NCBI GenBank assembly: GCA_031266095.1 | Contig: JAISBR010000113.1 | Span: forward strand, 1 to 59,923 | DNA from: Treponema sp. | Lineage (GTDB): Bacteria > Spirochaetota > Spirochaetia > Treponematales > Breznakiellaceae | Direction: 5' to 3' | Length of the DNA: 59,923 nucleotides | Shown here: positions 32,813-42,388 of the stretch, piece by piece | How positions within the stretch are numbered: position 1 is the stretch's first letter | Layout: each line of letters starts with the position of its first letter | The notes under the pieces: model-generated | Seen by the model: the letters and a program-made list of their open reading frames with translations, nothing else | Databases searched by the model: none | What the model was told of the DNA's origin: nothing | Program-made: the position numbers and the translations under genes

Positions 32813-33823
32813 ATGGAAAAGATCAGATTTGGAAAAACAGAACTCATGGTCAGCAGGGTCGCCTTAGGCGGCATTCCTATTATGCGGATTTCAAAAACCG
32901 ACGCGGCGCGGCTTGTCCGGGAAACGATTGACTTAGGGATCAATTTTATTGATACCGCTTACGTGTATTCCGACAGCGAAGAAAAGATCGGCGGGGGAAT
33001 CAAAGGAATGCGGCGGGAGGATATTATCATCGCGTCAAAATCACCCGCTGATGATAAAAAGCTCTTCAACGAACATCTCGATCTTGGCCTTAAACGGCTT
33101 GGTGTGGATTATATCGATATTTATCAATTACACAACATCGGTTCTGAAGAACGGCGCGACGCGGTTTTTGCCCCCGGCGGGGCCTTTGAGGGTCTGATGG
33201 AAGCGGTCAAAGCCGGGAAGGTACGGTTTCCCGGTTTTTCCAGCCACAGCCTGCAGATTACCCTTGAACTGATGAAAAGCGGAAACTTTGCCTCGGCTCA
33301 GTTTCCGTTCAATTATATTGACAATGCCGCGGAAAAAGAAGCTATCCCTCTGGCAGAAAAACTTGATATAGGCTTTATCGCGATGAAGCCTATGGGCGGG
33401 GGTCTCCTGGACGATGCGGGGCTTTCGTTCCGTTATATGCTGCAATATGCCTCTATTGTTCCGGACCCTGGTATCGAAAGAATTGAAGAGATCCGTGAAA
33501 TCGCGGATATTGTCACAAAAAAACCGGCACTCACGGAAAAGGATAAAAAAGAAATCGAAAAACAACGTGGTGAATTCGGCCCTACATGGTGCCACCGCTG
33601 TGATTACTGCCAGCCCTGTCCGCAGGGTATCCCCATCAGCTCTGTACTTGGCTTAAAGAGCAGCATAAAACGGTTTTCTCCAGAACGCTTCCGGTCAATG
33701 ATTGGGCCTGGTATTGAAAAAGCGAAGACCTGCCGTACATGCGGCATCTGCGTGACCCGCTGTCCCTACCACCTTGAAATACCAAGGCTGCTCAAAGAAA
33801 GCGTCACATCCTACGCCGGCTAA
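32813..33823 (+). CDS. Aldo/keto reductase with C-terminal two-cluster ferredoxin domain
   Basis: A 336-residue cytoplasmic oxidoreductase. ATG 32813 is ten bases after GAGGGAG; an in-frame TTG at 32807 is the alternative. The TIM barrel has the AKR tetrad: Asp in FIDTAYVYSD, Tyr in that segment, Lys in IIASKSP, and His in DIYQLHNIGS. The NADPH loop is present but short. The end carries two Cys clusters: WCHRCDYCQPCPQG and CRTCGICVTRCPYHL, each CxxCxxCxxxC, for two [4Fe-4S] clusters. Such fusions are common in anaerobes, where the clusters may pass electrons to or from the active site. It stands alone, and the terminator of the opposing operon follows. Confidence 0.88.
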   Translation: MEKIRFGKTELMVSRVALGGIPIMRISKTDAARLVRETIDLGINFIDTAYVYSDSEEKIGGGIKGMRREDIIIASKSPADDKKLFNEHLDLGLKRLGVDYIDIYQLHNIGSEERRDAVFAPGGAFEGLMEAVKAGKVRFPGFSSHSLQITLELMKSGNFASAQFPFNYIDNAAEKEAIPLAEKLDIGFIAMKPMGGGLLDDAGLSFRYMLQYASIVPDPGIERIEEIREIADIVTKKPALTEKDKKEIEKQRGEFGPTWCHRCDYCQPCPQGIPISSVLGLKSSIKRFSPERFRSMIGPGIEKAKTCRTCGICVTRCPYHLEIPRLLKESVTSYAG

Positions 33824-33832
33824 GCGGGTTCC

Positions 33833-33870
33833 AAAACAAAAAAGGCTCCGAACCTCCGGCTGGAACCTTT
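33833..33870 (-). terminator. Terminator of the ribosomal superoperon
   Basis: On the minus strand AAAGGTTCC (33870-33862) pairs with GGAGCCTTT (33849-33841) through nine base pairs including one U-G wobble, then a T-rich run TTTTTTGTTTT. In the plus direction the same position would be a C-A mismatch, so it terminates the minus-strand operon best. Confidence 0.75.
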
Positions 33871-33936
33871 CGCATAACGCGCTGCGTATCCATGGTCAAA
33901 TTATTTCACGGCTGGTACACCGCCCATTTGACCGCA

Positions 33937-34161
33937 TCAGGCGCCATTCCCGCCCGCTACGGCTTGAGGCCCGGCCGCCGACAGAGGGTCTTTCTTGCCG
34001 TGCTTGATCGCGGCCTTGCAGGTTTTGCATATCTTGAGTTTCACCTCACCCGCTTCCTGCTCATAAAGAATTTTAACATTACGCCGGTTACAGATCGGGC
34101 ATGTACCCCGGCCGCGGGCATATTGATCCCGAATTCCTTTGCCTCTATGCGCTTTAGACAT
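33937..34161 (-). CDS. Small zinc-ribbon-like protein ending the alpha operon
   Basis: A 74-residue protein directly behind rplQ (three bases apart). It has CPICNRRN near residue 21 and CKTCKAAIKHGK near residue 45, two CxxC pairs spaced like a zinc ribbon, and is very basic in its first half. The tail is Ala/Gly-rich. It is not one of the standard ribosomal proteins. A gene in the corresponding position is remembered in treponemes, but its function is not known. A ribosome-associated role is inferred only from location and basic charge. Confidence 0.7.
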   Translation of the reverse strand: MSKAHRGKGIRDQYARGRGTCPICNRRNVKILYEQEAGEVKLKICKTCKAAIKHGKKDPLSAAGPQAVAGGNGA

Positions 34162-34164
34162 CTA

Positions 34165-34581
34165 TTACCCCTTATCCTTAGCTTCTTTTTTCTTCGCCTT
34201 TTTATTACGCCCTTCGGTATCAAGCTTGTAATCCACCAATTCCAGAATAACGACTTCCGCGGCGTCCCCTGCCCGTTCACCGAGCTTGATGATACGTGTA
34301 TAACCGCCGTTCCGTTCCTTCATTCGTTGGGCTATGTTGGTAAAGAGTTTGGCTACAATGGCTTCATCGAACAAGCGGCTTGAGACAATCCGCCGATTAT
34401 GAACCGTATCCTCTTTGGCGCGGGTAATCAATTTTTCCGCGCTTCTGCGTATTTCCAGCGCCTTGGCTTTGGTGGTTCTGATCCGTTCATGCCTGAAAAG
34501 GCTCGTTACCATATTGCGGCGCAAAGCCTTACGGTGAGCGGCCATCAAGCCCAAAGGGTTAAATCCTCTTCTATGCTTCAT
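34165..34581 (-). CDS. rplQ: 50S ribosomal protein L17
   Basis: 138 residues starting [11 protein letters not shown], near the family start MRHRK. The [15 protein letters not shown] and [20 protein letters not shown] blocks are characteristic. Its C-terminal ~20 residues are a Lys/Glu-rich tail. It overlaps the end of rpoA by 11 bases, so translation is coupled. Confidence 0.95.
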   Translation of the reverse strand: MKHRRGFNPLGLMAAHRKALRRNMVTSLFRHERIRTTKAKALEIRRSAEKLITRAKEDTVHNRRIVSSRLFDEAIVAKLFTNIAQRMKERNGGYTRIIKLGERAGDAAEVVILELVDYKLDTEGRNKKAKKKEAKDKG

Positions 34582-35644
34582 CTTCAGATTCCTTTTCTTT
34601 TTCCGGTTCCCTTTGAGGTGTCACACGGACCGCATTTTTAAGGGCGTTCATGTCGGTAATCCCCAGACTCAGGTTCCACTCCTTGAGTTTCTCTTTGATC
34701 TCCTGGAGGGACTTTTTCCCGAAGTTGCGTGTCTTGGCGATATCATCTTCGGTTTTCCGGGTTAACTCCCCTATAGTTTTAATATTGGCGTTTTTGAGAC
34801 AGTTTGACGAACGGACAGAAAGCTCCAACTCCTCCACAGGGGTATTGAGAATTGCTCTGATACGCTCATTATCCTCATCTATATCCTCATCAAGTCCCAG
34901 GTTGTTTTCATCAAAATTGATAAAGACCGAAAAATGATCCTTGGCAATTTTCGCCGCTTCCGCCAGAGCGTCGTCGGGCTTGACGGTCCCGTCGGTCCAG
35001 ACTTCAAGCACAAGCTTGTCGTAATCACTTCGCTGGCCAACCCTGGTTGGCTCCACAGCGAACTTGACCTTTTTCACCGGAGAGAAAATCGCATCCAGCG
35101 GGATGGTTCCGATAACTTCCACATAGCGCTCGTTCACTTCCGACGGCACATAACCCCGGCCAAGGTCGATCTGAATCTCAAACTCAACCTTGGCGTCGTC
35201 CATCAGAGTCATAATATGCCTGCCGGTACTGAATACTTCCACTTGTCCGGGCCGGGCAAAATCATCACTCTTCACATCAGCCTTGCCGGACCATTCATAG
35301 AGCAGTATATCCTGTTCAACATCATCAGGAAGTTTCAGACGGATCTGTTTGAGGTTATTGATCACTTCCAGGGTATCCTCAACGATATTCGGAATCATCT
35401 CGAACTCGCTGGAAACATTGTGGGCGGTTCCCGCTGCGTTATAGGAAGTGATCTTAATCGCGGTAATAGCGTATCCCTGAATTGAGGAAAGGAGGACCCT
35501 GCGCAGGGTATTCCCCACCGTCGTGCCGAAACCCGGCTCGAAAGGAGCGGCGGTGAACTTACCGTAATTAGAGTGAAGCTCACCATGCTCAAAGGTAATA
35601 CCTTTCGGACGCTTGAATCCTTTAAGAAGGTTCTTACGGGCCAT
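34571..35644 (-). CDS. rpoA: RNA polymerase alpha subunit
   Basis: 357 residues. The N-terminal domain includes [21 protein letters not shown], the dimerisation and assembly signature. The C-terminal domain (about 255-320) carries [15 protein letters not shown] and [12 protein letters not shown], the DNA- and activator-contacting helices. A long acidic stretch ([12 protein letters not shown]) links the domains, and a charged tail follows. It is slightly longer than the E. coli subunit. Position between rpsD and rplQ is the usual alpha operon order. Confidence 0.97.
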   Translation of the reverse strand: MARKNLLKGFKRPKGITFEHGELHSNYGKFTAAPFEPGFGTTVGNTLRRVLLSSIQGYAITAIKITSYNAAGTAHNVSSEFEMIPNIVEDTLEVINNLKQIRLKLPDDVEQDILLYEWSGKADVKSDDFARPGQVEVFSTGRHIMTLMDDAKVEFEIQIDLGRGYVPSEVNERYVEVIGTIPLDAIFSPVKKVKFAVEPTRVGQRSDYDKLVLEVWTDGTVKPDDALAEAAKIAKDHFSVFINFDENNLGLDEDIDEDNERIRAILNTPVEELELSVRSSNCLKNANIKTIGELTRKTEDDIAKTRNFGKKSLQEIKEKLKEWNLSLGITDMNALKNAVRVTPQREPEKEKESEDEA

Positions 35645-35653
35645 GAGAACTCC

Positions 35654-36289
35654 TTATTTAGAATAGTATTCGATAATCATCTGTTCCTTGATATCCCCAA
35701 GATCGGTGATATCGCTGCGCCTCGGCGCCGCAAGGAACTTTCCGTTCATTGCGTCAGGATCAAGGGAAAGCCAGGGCATGGCCCCGGACTTACCGAATTC
35801 CTTTAACGCATCCTTAATGACCATCATGCCGCGGCTGCCTTCGGCAATACTGATCTCGTCCGCCGTTTTTACCAGGTAGGAGGGGATTGTAACTTTCTTG
35901 CCATTGACCCGCACATGACCGTGGAGCACGATCTGCCGGGCCTGGCTTCTGGAAGAAGCGAAGCGGAGCCGATACACTACATTGTCCAGCCGCCGTTCCA
36001 GCAGCACAAAGAGGTTCTCACCGGTAATGCCGGGCATACGCAGGGCCCGCTCAAAGAACAGGCTGAACTGCTTTTCCTGCATACCGTAGATTCTCCTGAG
36101 CTTTTGCTTTTCCCGCAGTTGCGTACCGTAATCGGAACGCTTCCCGGGCCGGGCCTTGGGATCTTTGCCGGGGGCGGCGCGCTTTTTACTGATAGGACAT
36201 TTGTCACTCTTGCAACGGTCTCCCTTGAGCATCAGCTTTTTCTGTTCCACCCGGCACATTCTGCATACGGGGCCGGTATATCTTGCCAT
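35654..36289 (-). CDS. rpsD: 30S ribosomal protein S4
   Basis: 211 residues, primary 16S-binding protein and usual autoregulator of the alpha operon. Four cysteines at the N-terminus (CRMCRVEQ and GDRCKSDKC) form the zinc-type S4. The S4 RNA-binding domain RRLDNVVYRLRFASSRSQARQIVLHGHVRVNG is present in the middle. It ends nine bases before rpoA. Confidence 0.96.
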   Translation of the reverse strand: MARYTGPVCRMCRVEQKKLMLKGDRCKSDKCPISKKRAAPGKDPKARPGKRSDYGTQLREKQKLRRIYGMQEKQFSLFFERALRMPGITGENLFVLLERRLDNVVYRLRFASSRSQARQIVLHGHVRVNGKKVTIPSYLVKTADEISIAEGSRGMMVIKDALKEFGKSGAMPWLSLDPDAMNGKFLAAPRRSDITDLGDIKEQMIIEYYSK

Positions 36290-36319
36290 ATCTTCCTTCT
36301 CCCTTAATACACACCGCCG

Positions 36320-36703
36320 TTAAATACGGCGGGTTTTCCGCGGCCTGCAGCCGTTATGCGGAATAGGGGTAACGTCATTAATCGACTTGACTTTAATACC
36401 CAGCGCCCCAAGCTGCCGGATAGCCGATTCCCTGCCGATACCGGGACCTTTCACGTACACATGTACTTCTCTAAGGCCCGCCTGCATCGCCTTCTGGGCG
36501 GCCGTTTCGGTTACGGTCTGTGCTGCAAAAGGGGTGGATTTTTTTGCGCCCCTGAAACCAAGCCCTCCGGAACTTGCCCATGAAACGGCGTTCCCCATGA
36601 TGTCAGTAATAGTAACAATCGTATTGTTGAAGGTCGCCTGAATATACACGTTACCTTCGTATACCGATTTCTTTTCTTTCCGTTTTTTCGTACTCGCAGC
36701 CAC
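36320..36703 (-). CDS. rpsK: 30S ribosomal protein S11
   Basis: 127 residues. Characteristic blocks are [24 protein letters not shown], and [19 protein letters not shown] at the end. It belongs to the platform of the small subunit, with S6 and S18. The N-terminal ~15 residues are Lys-rich (TKKRKEKK). Thirty bases separate it from rpsD. Confidence 0.96.
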   Translation of the reverse strand: MAASTKKRKEKKSVYEGNVYIQATFNNTIVTITDIMGNAVSWASSGGLGFRGAKKSTPFAAQTVTETAAQKAMQAGLREVHVYVKGPGIGRESAIRQLGALGIKVKSINDVTPIPHNGCRPRKTRRI

Positions 36704-36715
36704 TCAATCCTCCAA

Positions 36716-37081
36716 CTATTTCTTTTTGCCGGCAACAGTTTTCTTCTTACCTTTACGGGTGCGGGCATTGGTCCTGGTCCGCTGACCCCGAAGGGGCAAT
36801 CCCTTGCGGTGCCGCAATCCCCGATAACAGCCGATATCCATGAGCCGCTTGATATTCAAGGCAATTTCGGTGCGCAGGCGGCCTTCCACCTTGTAGTCAC
36901 TTTCAATGATCTGCCGCAGCTCGTTGAGTTCTTCCTGGGACAGATCGTTGATAAGCCGCATAGGATCGATTTTCGCCTTTCCGCAGATCTCATCCGCGCT
37001 GGGCCTGCCGATACCGTAAATGTAGGTCAAAGCGATATTTACGTGTTTATTGGGAAGGTCAATCCCCACAAGACGCGCCAT
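36716..37081 (-). CDS. rpsM: 30S ribosomal protein S13
   Basis: 121 residues beginning [13 protein letters not shown]. The helix-hairpin-helix part [13 protein letters not shown] and the [29 protein letters not shown] C-terminal region are exact family features. It contacts the 23S rRNA and S19 at the head. The downstream rpsK start is 12 bases away. Confidence 0.97.
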   Translation of the reverse strand: MARLVGIDLPNKHVNIALTYIYGIGRPSADEICGKAKIDPMRLINDLSQEELNELRQIIESDYKVEGRLRTEIALNIKRLMDIGCYRGLRHRKGLPLRGQRTRTNARTRKGKKKTVAGKKK

Positions 37082-37151
37082 AGTTACCTCTTATCCCGCG
37101 CGGCCGGCCGCACATTACAATCGAATATGAAACACGATTTCATAAGCTCTC

Positions 37152-37265
37152 CTAGCCCTGTTTCTGTTTATGCTTTGGATTCTGACAAACGATACGGATG
37201 ATTCCGTTGCGTTTAATCACCTTGCACTTGTCACAAATAGGTTTTACGCTCGTTCTAACTTTCAT
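37152..37265 (-). CDS. rpmJ: 50S ribosomal protein L36 (zinc form)
   Basis: 37 residues, [19 protein letters not shown] to the end KHKQKQG. Cys residues in ICDKC and VCQNPKH form the zinc ribbon. It lies between secY and rpsM, as in typical spc-alpha junctions, with no adk, map or infA present. An AGGAGAAC RBS precedes the ATG. Confidence 0.95.
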   Translation of the reverse strand: MKVRTSVKPICDKCKVIKRNGIIRIVCQNPKHKQKQG

Positions 37266-37359
37266 CTTTCATGTTCTCCTAAATCTTCAAATCCGTCAAT
37301 TAACCGGGACAGTTTCAAAATCCGGCGGGGCCATAATTTTGGAACCGTTCCCCTAAAAC

Positions 37360-38688
37360 TCATAAATTCCGACCTCGCAACCGTCCCCTTCTGGTCAAGC
37401 CTTCATGATGGTGCATCTTCAGCAGACCCTCGATCTGACTCATGGTATCCAGGTCAACGCCCACCAAAATAAGGAGACTGGTACCGCCCATAAGGTAGGA
37501 AATCGACGAGGGGAAGTTAAAAGCCCACTGGATAAAAGTCGGAATAACGGCAATTAACGCCAAATACAGCGAACCGGGCAGCACAATACGATTCAAAATC
37601 TTGGTGAGATATTCCTCAATGCGGTCGGTCCTAATTCCCGGAATAGAACCGCCATTTTCCCTAATCTGCTTCGCTATTTCAATGGGGTTCAAACTCACCT
37701 GCGTGTAGAAATAGGCGAAAAAGATGATCAACAAAACATACAATACATTATAAAGGGTCCCGCGGGGACTTAATATCTGCGCCACCCTGGCAAGCCAGGC
37801 AACATTACCGCCAACGGTAGAAGCGATTTGCAAGGGAAAAGTAAGGATAGAAGAGGCAAAGATGACTGGAATAACACCCGAAGGGTTAATCTTGAAGGGG
37901 ATATAGGTGTTCTGCGCCCCGTACATTTTCCTCCCCACTACCCGTTTGGCATAATTCACCGGTATCTTTCGCTGTCCCTGCTGCTCAAACACCACCAGGG
38001 CGACTACCGCCACAAACATCACAAAGACCACAATCACAAAAACCAGATTGAGGTCCCCGTTCCGCACCCTGCCCATGAGTTCCCACACCGCCTGGGGCAG
38101 GCGGGCCACGATACCAGCGAAGATCAAGAGGGAAATCCCGTTGCCTATTCCCCGTCTGGTGATCTGCTCGCCGATCCACATGAGGAACATGGTTCCGGTG
38201 GTGACGGTGAGCATGGCGATAAGCGTAAAGGGGACAATGCCGATACTGAGAAGATTCTCCACACTGCGGGAGATGCTCTGGGCATACTGGGTGACGGCAA
38301 AGGACTGGATAAGGCAGACTACCACGGTCCCGTAGCGCTGCCATGCCTGTATCTTCTTACGGCCGCCTTCTTCCTGGGAGATCTTCTTGAGGCTGGGAAA
38401 TACGATAAGCAAAAGCTGCATAATAATCGACATGGAGATATAGGGCATAATTCCCAGCATGAACACCGAAAAATTCGAAAAAGCGCCGCCGGCGAAGAAG
38501 TCCAGGTAGTCAACGATGGGATTCCCCGAATTTGCCTGGGAAAGGAAATAAGCGGAAAGTTCCCGGACATTGATCCCAGGTATGGGGAATACCGCGCCGA
38601 TCCTGAACACCACCAGCATGGCGGTAGTAAACAGGATGCGCTCCCGGAGTTCCTTTACTCTGAAAATGCCAATTAAGGGATTAGCCAT
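37360..38688 (-). CDS. secY: Protein translocase subunit SecY
   Basis: 442 residues with ten hydrophobic helices forming the channel of the Sec translocon, used with SecE and SecG and driven by SecA. Seen features are the start MANPLIGIFRVKELRERILF, the plug region PGINVRELSAYF, and the cytoplasmic loop FEQQGQRKIPVNYAKRVVG. The C-terminal end is GLLKMHHHEGLTRRGRLRGR. It follows rplO by three bases. It closes the spc part before a 94-base gap to rpmJ. Confidence 0.97.
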   Translation of the reverse strand: MANPLIGIFRVKELRERILFTTAMLVVFRIGAVFPIPGINVRELSAYFLSQANSGNPIVDYLDFFAGGAFSNFSVFMLGIMPYISMSIIMQLLLIVFPSLKKISQEEGGRKKIQAWQRYGTVVVCLIQSFAVTQYAQSISRSVENLLSIGIVPFTLIAMLTVTTGTMFLMWIGEQITRRGIGNGISLLIFAGIVARLPQAVWELMGRVRNGDLNLVFVIVVFVMFVAVVALVVFEQQGQRKIPVNYAKRVVGRKMYGAQNTYIPFKINPSGVIPVIFASSILTFPLQIASTVGGNVAWLARVAQILSPRGTLYNVLYVLLIIFFAYFYTQVSLNPIEIAKQIRENGGSIPGIRTDRIEEYLTKILNRIVLPGSLYLALIAVIPTFIQWAFNFPSSISYLMGGTSLLILVGVDLDTMSQIEGLLKMHHHEGLTRRGRLRGRNL

Positions 38689-38691
38689 TGA

Positions 38692-39162
38692 TTATTTCCC
38701 GTTCTCTTTTTTCGCCGGCACGCCGACTATCACGCCGCCGGCCTTTTCTATCTTTTCTTTTGCCGAGGCTGAAACCGCGCCAACCTTAAAGTTGAGTTTT
38801 TTCGTCAAATCGCCGCTTCCAAGAATCTTCACCGGTCCGGCGCCTTTGATGAGCCTTTTCTTAAGCAGGGAAGCCGGATCTACCATTTCGGAAACCTCGT
38901 AACGCTTCTCGATCTCACCGATGTTGACGATCTGCCATTCTTTTTTGAAAGGATAGTTGGAAAAACCCCGGTGGGCAAGCCGCCGGTACAGGGGCATCTG
39001 TCCACCCTCAAAACCGATGTACGTCTTACCGCCGGAACGGGCTTGCTGTCCCTTGTTTCCCTTACCGGAGGTTGTACCCCGACCGGAACCCTGCCCGCGG
39101 CCGACGATCCGTTTACGTTTATTCGCGCCGGCGGGAGCATGCAGGTCAAAATCTTGAGCCAT
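38692..39162 (-). CDS. rplO: 50S ribosomal protein L15
   Basis: 156 residues. The Gly-rich N-terminal extension (GRGQGSGRGTTSGKGNKGQQ) threads into 23S rRNA. GFEGGQMPLYRRLAHRGF is the family signature. The C-terminal domain carries VKILGSGDLTKKLNFKVGAVS. It overlaps rpmD by one base at its start. Confidence 0.96.
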   Translation of the reverse strand: MAQDFDLHAPAGANKRKRIVGRGQGSGRGTTSGKGNKGQQARSGGKTYIGFEGGQMPLYRRLAHRGFSNYPFKKEWQIVNIGEIEKRYEVSEMVDPASLLKKRLIKGAGPVKILGSGDLTKKLNFKVGAVSASAKEKIEKAGGVIVGVPAKKENGK

Positions 39163-39344
39163 TATTTAATCTCCTCCACCGATACCAGGTGGGATACCGC
39201 TTTCACCATTCCCAAAATCGCCGGGCTTGTTTCCTGCTCGGCGCTTGAACCGATTTTACGCAGGCCTAGCGAACGAACCGTAGCGCGCTGTTTGGGAAGA
39301 ACGCCGATTGTACTCCGCACGAGGCGGATTCTAATTTTCGCCAT
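39162..39344 (-). CDS. rpmD: 50S ribosomal protein L30
   Basis: 60 residues from the ATG at 39344, one base after the rpsE stop. The frame extends six codons upstream into rpsE, which is not expected for this family. MAKIRIRLVRSTIG and LGLRKIGSSAEQE are standard. GTGGGG before the ATG can act as RBS. Confidence 0.93.
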   Translation of the reverse strand: MAKIRIRLVRSTIGVLPKQRATVRSLGLRKIGSSAEQETSPAILGMVKAVSHLVSVEEIK

Positions 39345-39345
39345 A

Positions 39346-39966
39346 TTAACCCCACAGTTCATTTAGGGACTTGCCCCTGTTTTTCGCCACGGTCTTAGCG
39401 TCCATCAGCTTGCTGATGCAGTCGAATGCCGCCTTGACCACGTTGTATTGGCTTGAGGCGCCGACAGACTTGGACAGCACATCGGTAATGCCGCCGGCTT
39501 CCATGATCGCCCGCACCGGGCCACCGGCGATGATACCGGTTCCGGAACAGGCGGGCTTGAGCAGTACCCGCGAAGCCTTAAAGAGGCCGGTTACCTCATG
39601 GGGAATGGTACCGTTCTTGACCGGCAGCTTCACCATATTGCGTTTTGCCTTGTCGATACTCTTGCGGATGGCCTCGGAAACATCGTTGGCCTTGCCAAAT
39701 CCGTAGCCAACACTGCCTTTCCGATCGCCGATTACGGTAAGGGCCGAGAAGGAAAAACGCCGGCCGCCCTTGACGACTTTTGCGGTACGGTTGAGCTTTA
39801 CCAGCTTTTCAACAAATTCTTTTTCCGCAGAATCCCGATCCCGGGAGCGTCCCCGATCCCGATCCCGGCCTCTGCGCCCTTCACCCCGTCCTTCTCTTCC
39901 CGCGGCGTAGCTGACGCCCTCATTACCGGCGTTAGCCGCTACTTCTTTTCCCTCTGCGTTTTCCAT
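39346..39966 (-). CDS. rpsE: 30S ribosomal protein S5 with charged N-terminal extension
   Basis: 206 residues, longer than the ~165 of E. coli. The first ~50 residues form a low-complexity extension alternating Arg, Asp and Gly ([15 protein letters not shown]). The core begins at [29 protein letters not shown], the S5 domain, and the C-terminal half holds the [16 protein letters not shown] loop. S5 contributes to translational accuracy. The extension may be species-specific and solvent-exposed. Confidence 0.95.
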   Translation of the reverse strand: MENAEGKEVAANAGNEGVSYAAGREGRGEGRRGRDRDRGRSRDRDSAEKEFVEKLVKLNRTAKVVKGGRRFSFSALTVIGDRKGSVGYGFGKANDVSEAIRKSIDKAKRNMVKLPVKNGTIPHEVTGLFKASRVLLKPACSGTGIIAGGPVRAIMEAGGITDVLSKSVGASSQYNVVKAAFDCISKLMDAKTVAKNRGKSLNELWG

Positions 39967-39974
39967 CCCGCCCC

Positions 39975-40337
39975 CTAGAACTGGACTCCGGCTTTCCGGG
40001 TTCCGTCGGCCAAAGCCTTGATTAAGCCATGATACAAATATCCGTTCCGGTCAAAAACCACGGACTTGATGTTTTTTTCAAGCAGCCGTTTGCCCATTAT
40101 TTCGCCAAGTTGAGCGGCGCCTTCAACATTCACCTTGATATTCCTGAGATCCTTTTCCAATGTGGAAGCGGACGCCAGCGTATGGCCCCGGGTATCATCA
40201 ACAATCTGAATCGAGATACGACGGTTGCTTCGCATAACGGTCATCCGGGGCCGTTCGGCGGTGCCGGATATTTTCTTGCGAATATGTACCTTTCGTTTAA
40301 ACCGTTTTCTGTCTTTTTCAAGCATCTTTCGCAGCAT
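39975..40337 (-). CDS. rplR: 50S ribosomal protein L18
   Basis: 120 residues, 5S rRNA-binding protein. [20 protein letters not shown] and [24 protein letters not shown] are characteristic. [23 protein letters not shown] closes the domain. It precedes rpsE by eight bases. Confidence 0.96.
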   Translation of the reverse strand: MLRKMLEKDRKRFKRKVHIRKKISGTAERPRMTVMRSNRRISIQIVDDTRGHTLASASTLEKDLRNIKVNVEGAAQLGEIMGKRLLEKNIKSVVFDRNGYLYHGLIKALADGTRKAGVQF

Positions 40338-40346
40338 AGTTATACC

Positions 40347-40886
40347 CTATTTAACGCCGGATTTTCCGACTTTCCTTCTGATTCTTTCTTCCTCATAGCG
40401 GATACCCTTGCCCTTATACGGCTCAGGGAGTCTGAGCTTGCGGATCTGGGAAGCAAACTCCCCCACCTTCTGCTTGTCAATGCCGCTTACCGTAACCTTG
40501 GTGTTGGCATCGACGCTTACCGAAATGCCCTCGGGGATACCGACAAAGATGTCGCTGGAATAACCAAGGCTCATGGAGAGCAGATTATCGCGCACCTCGG
40601 CACGGTAGCCAATGCCGGTGATGATCAGGGACCTGGTAAAGCCGGCTGAAACTCCTATCACCATATTATTGAGGAGATTCCGGTACAGACCGTGAAAAGC
40701 CTTTGTCTGCTTTTCCTCGTTAACCCGGCTGACAACTATTTCCTCACCCTTGTCCTCAAAACCAATAACCGGGTGATACTTCTGGGTTAATTTTCCCTTG
40801 GGGCCCTCAACAGCCATTACCTCGTTTGCGAAGGTAACCTTGACCCCTTTAGGAACCTTAACCGGTATTTTTCCGATACGCGACAT
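40347..40886 (-). CDS. rplF: 50S ribosomal protein L6
   Basis: 179 residues in two similar domains. [17 protein letters not shown] begins the first, and [25 protein letters not shown] is the family end signature. It sits near the sarcin-ricin loop of the ribosome. Distance to rplR is nine bases. Confidence 0.97.
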   Translation of the reverse strand: MSRIGKIPVKVPKGVKVTFANEVMAVEGPKGKLTQKYHPVIGFEDKGEEIVVSRVNEEKQTKAFHGLYRNLLNNMVIGVSAGFTRSLIITGIGYRAEVRDNLLSMSLGYSSDIFVGIPEGISVSVDANTKVTVSGIDKQKVGEFASQIRKLRLPEPYKGKGIRYEEERIRRKVGKSGVK

Positions 40887-40896
40887 AATCTCCCTC

Positions 40897-41295
40897 TTAC
40901 CACACGGTACAGATGACTTCGCCGCCGACTTTCTTCTCGGCCGCCTTTTTTCCGGTAGTTACTCCCTGAGACGTGGAAACGATCAGGGTTCCGTAGCCGT
41001 TAAAAACTCTCGGCATATTTTTATAGCCCATATACACACGGCGTCCAGGTTTTGATACCTTTTCAACGCCGTGAATGATCGGGACGGTTTCATCGTCGTA
41101 TTTAAGGAAAACCCGGATCACGCTCGTGCCGTCCTGGTTCGCCTTCTTAAAATTTTTGATATACCCTTCGGTCTTGAGGATCTTGACAATCTCAAGTTTC
41201 AGCTTGGAGGTGGGGATATCAACTTTTTCATGCTTTGCCATTCCGGCGTTCCGGATGTTGGTCAGCATGTCCGCAACGGGATCAGATACGCTCAT
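40897..41295 (-). CDS. rpsH: 30S ribosomal protein S8
   Basis: 132 residues, [17 protein letters not shown] start and [31 protein letters not shown] end. The C-terminal motif binds 16S helix 21. In E. coli it also represses the spc operon; whether that holds here is not known. It precedes rplF by ten bases. Confidence 0.97.
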   Translation of the reverse strand: MSVSDPVADMLTNIRNAGMAKHEKVDIPTSKLKLEIVKILKTEGYIKNFKKANQDGTSVIRVFLKYDDETVPIIHGVEKVSKPGRRVYMGYKNMPRVFNGYGTLIVSTSQGVTTGKKAAEKKVGGEVICTVW

Positions 41296-41304
41296 CCTGT
41301 TCTC

Positions 41305-41490
41305 CTACCAGCTTGATTTTGTTACGCCGGGAATAAGCCCCTCGCTCGCGAATTTGCGGAAGCAAAGACGGCACATTTCATATTTCCGCAGATAGCCTCT
41401 GGGCCGTCCGCAGATCCGACAGCGGTTAACCTTCCTCGTTTTATATTTAGGCGTCCGCAACGCCTTGATAATCATCGCTCTTCTTGCCAT
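41305..41490 (-). CDS. rpsN: 30S ribosomal protein S14, zinc type
   Basis: 61 residues, the short zinc-binding (type Z) S14. CRICGRPRG and [12 protein letters not shown] provide four cysteines. Starts [12 protein letters not shown] and ends GVTKSSW. Nine bases precede rpsH. Confidence 0.96.
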   Translation of the reverse strand: MARRAMIIKALRTPKYKTRKVNRCRICGRPRGYLRKYEMCRLCFRKFASEGLIPGVTKSSW

Positions 41491-41502
41491 GCAATCTCCC
41501 CC

Positions 41503-42054
41503 TTATTTTCTGAAGGGCATACCGAATTTGCCGAGAAAGGCTTTCGCTTCCGCGTCGGTCTTTGCCGTCGTCACGATGACGATGTTCAATCCGGCCACCT
41601 TTTCGATTTTATCAAAATCAATTTCCGGGAAAATGATCTGTTCCTGTATCCCCAGAGAATAGTTCCCATGACCGTCAAAGGCGTTCTGGTTGACGCCCCT
41701 GAAGTCCTTGACACGGGGAAGGGCCACATTCACCAGCCGGTCAAGAAATTCGTACATCATAGCCCCTCTCAGGGTAACTTTAGCGCCGATTTCCTGGCCG
41801 GTTCTGATTTTGAAGTTGGCTATACTCTTACGGGCTTTGGTCTTTACCGCTTTCTGCCCGGTAATCTGGGTAAGGGTATCAACGGCCGCGTCGAGGAGCT
41901 TTTTGTTTTGCAAGGCCTCCCCTACCCCCATGCTTACCACGATCTTTTCCAACTTCGGAGTCTGCATGGGCGACTTGTAGCTGAATTCCTTGAACAGCTC
42001 CGGAGCAATTTGCTCATTATAAATCTTCTTAAGCCGGGGCACCTGGTTACTCAT
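41503..42054 (-). CDS. rplE: 50S ribosomal protein L5
   Basis: 183 residues from the ATG at 42054, which overlaps the rplX stop by one base. An extended start six codons upstream is less likely. [17 protein letters not shown] and the [24 protein letters not shown] block are standard. It binds 5S rRNA and touches the P-site tRNA. Confidence 0.95.
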   Translation of the reverse strand: MSNQVPRLKKIYNEQIAPELFKEFSYKSPMQTPKLEKIVVSMGVGEALQNKKLLDAAVDTLTQITGQKAVKTKARKSIANFKIRTGQEIGAKVTLRGAMMYEFLDRLVNVALPRVKDFRGVNQNAFDGHGNYSLGIQEQIIFPEIDFDKIEKVAGLNIVIVTTAKTDAEAKAFLGKFGMPFRK

Positions 42055-42377
42055 TACAGCGCCTCCCCGCATTTTTTACAGATCCTGGTTTTAGTGGTCC
42101 CTTCCAGCTTATAGCCGATTCGGGTGGGGCCGCATTTCTTACACACGATCATCAGGTTGGAACTGTGCAGCGCCGCCTCAATCTCGACAATGCCGCCCCG
42201 GTCCTGCTGATTTCGGCGCTTCTGCGTTTTTTTGACGATGTTCGCCCCCTCGACAACTACCCGGTCTTTGTCGCGGAGAATCTTGAGAATCCTGCCCCGC
42301 TTACCCTTGTCCTTGCCGGCGATTATCTGGACAGTATCTTCTTTCCTCAACTTGAATTTATGCGCCGTTACAGCCAT
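42054..42377 (-). CDS. rplX: 50S ribosomal protein L24 with C-terminal zinc-type Cys pairs
   Basis: 107 residues. [20 protein letters not shown] is the KOW motif region. The C-terminal part has [10 protein letters not shown] and CKKCGEAL, two CxxC pairs typical of zinc-bearing L24 variants. It is an assembly initiator of the large subunit. It overlaps rplE by one base. Confidence 0.95.
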   Translation of the reverse strand: MAVTAHKFKLRKEDTVQIIAGKDKGKRGRILKILRDKDRVVVEGANIVKKTQKRRNQQDRGGIVEIEAALHSSNLMIVCKKCGPTRIGYKLEGTTKTRICKKCGEAL

Positions 42378-42388
42378 CTTTACTTCTC

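Noticed and set aside
33892..34383. 163-residue plus-strand frame opposite the L17 and zinc-ribbon genes
   Set aside because: It lies antisense to rplQ and the zinc-ribbon gene, has no RBS or family resemblance, and is a shadow of the real genes.
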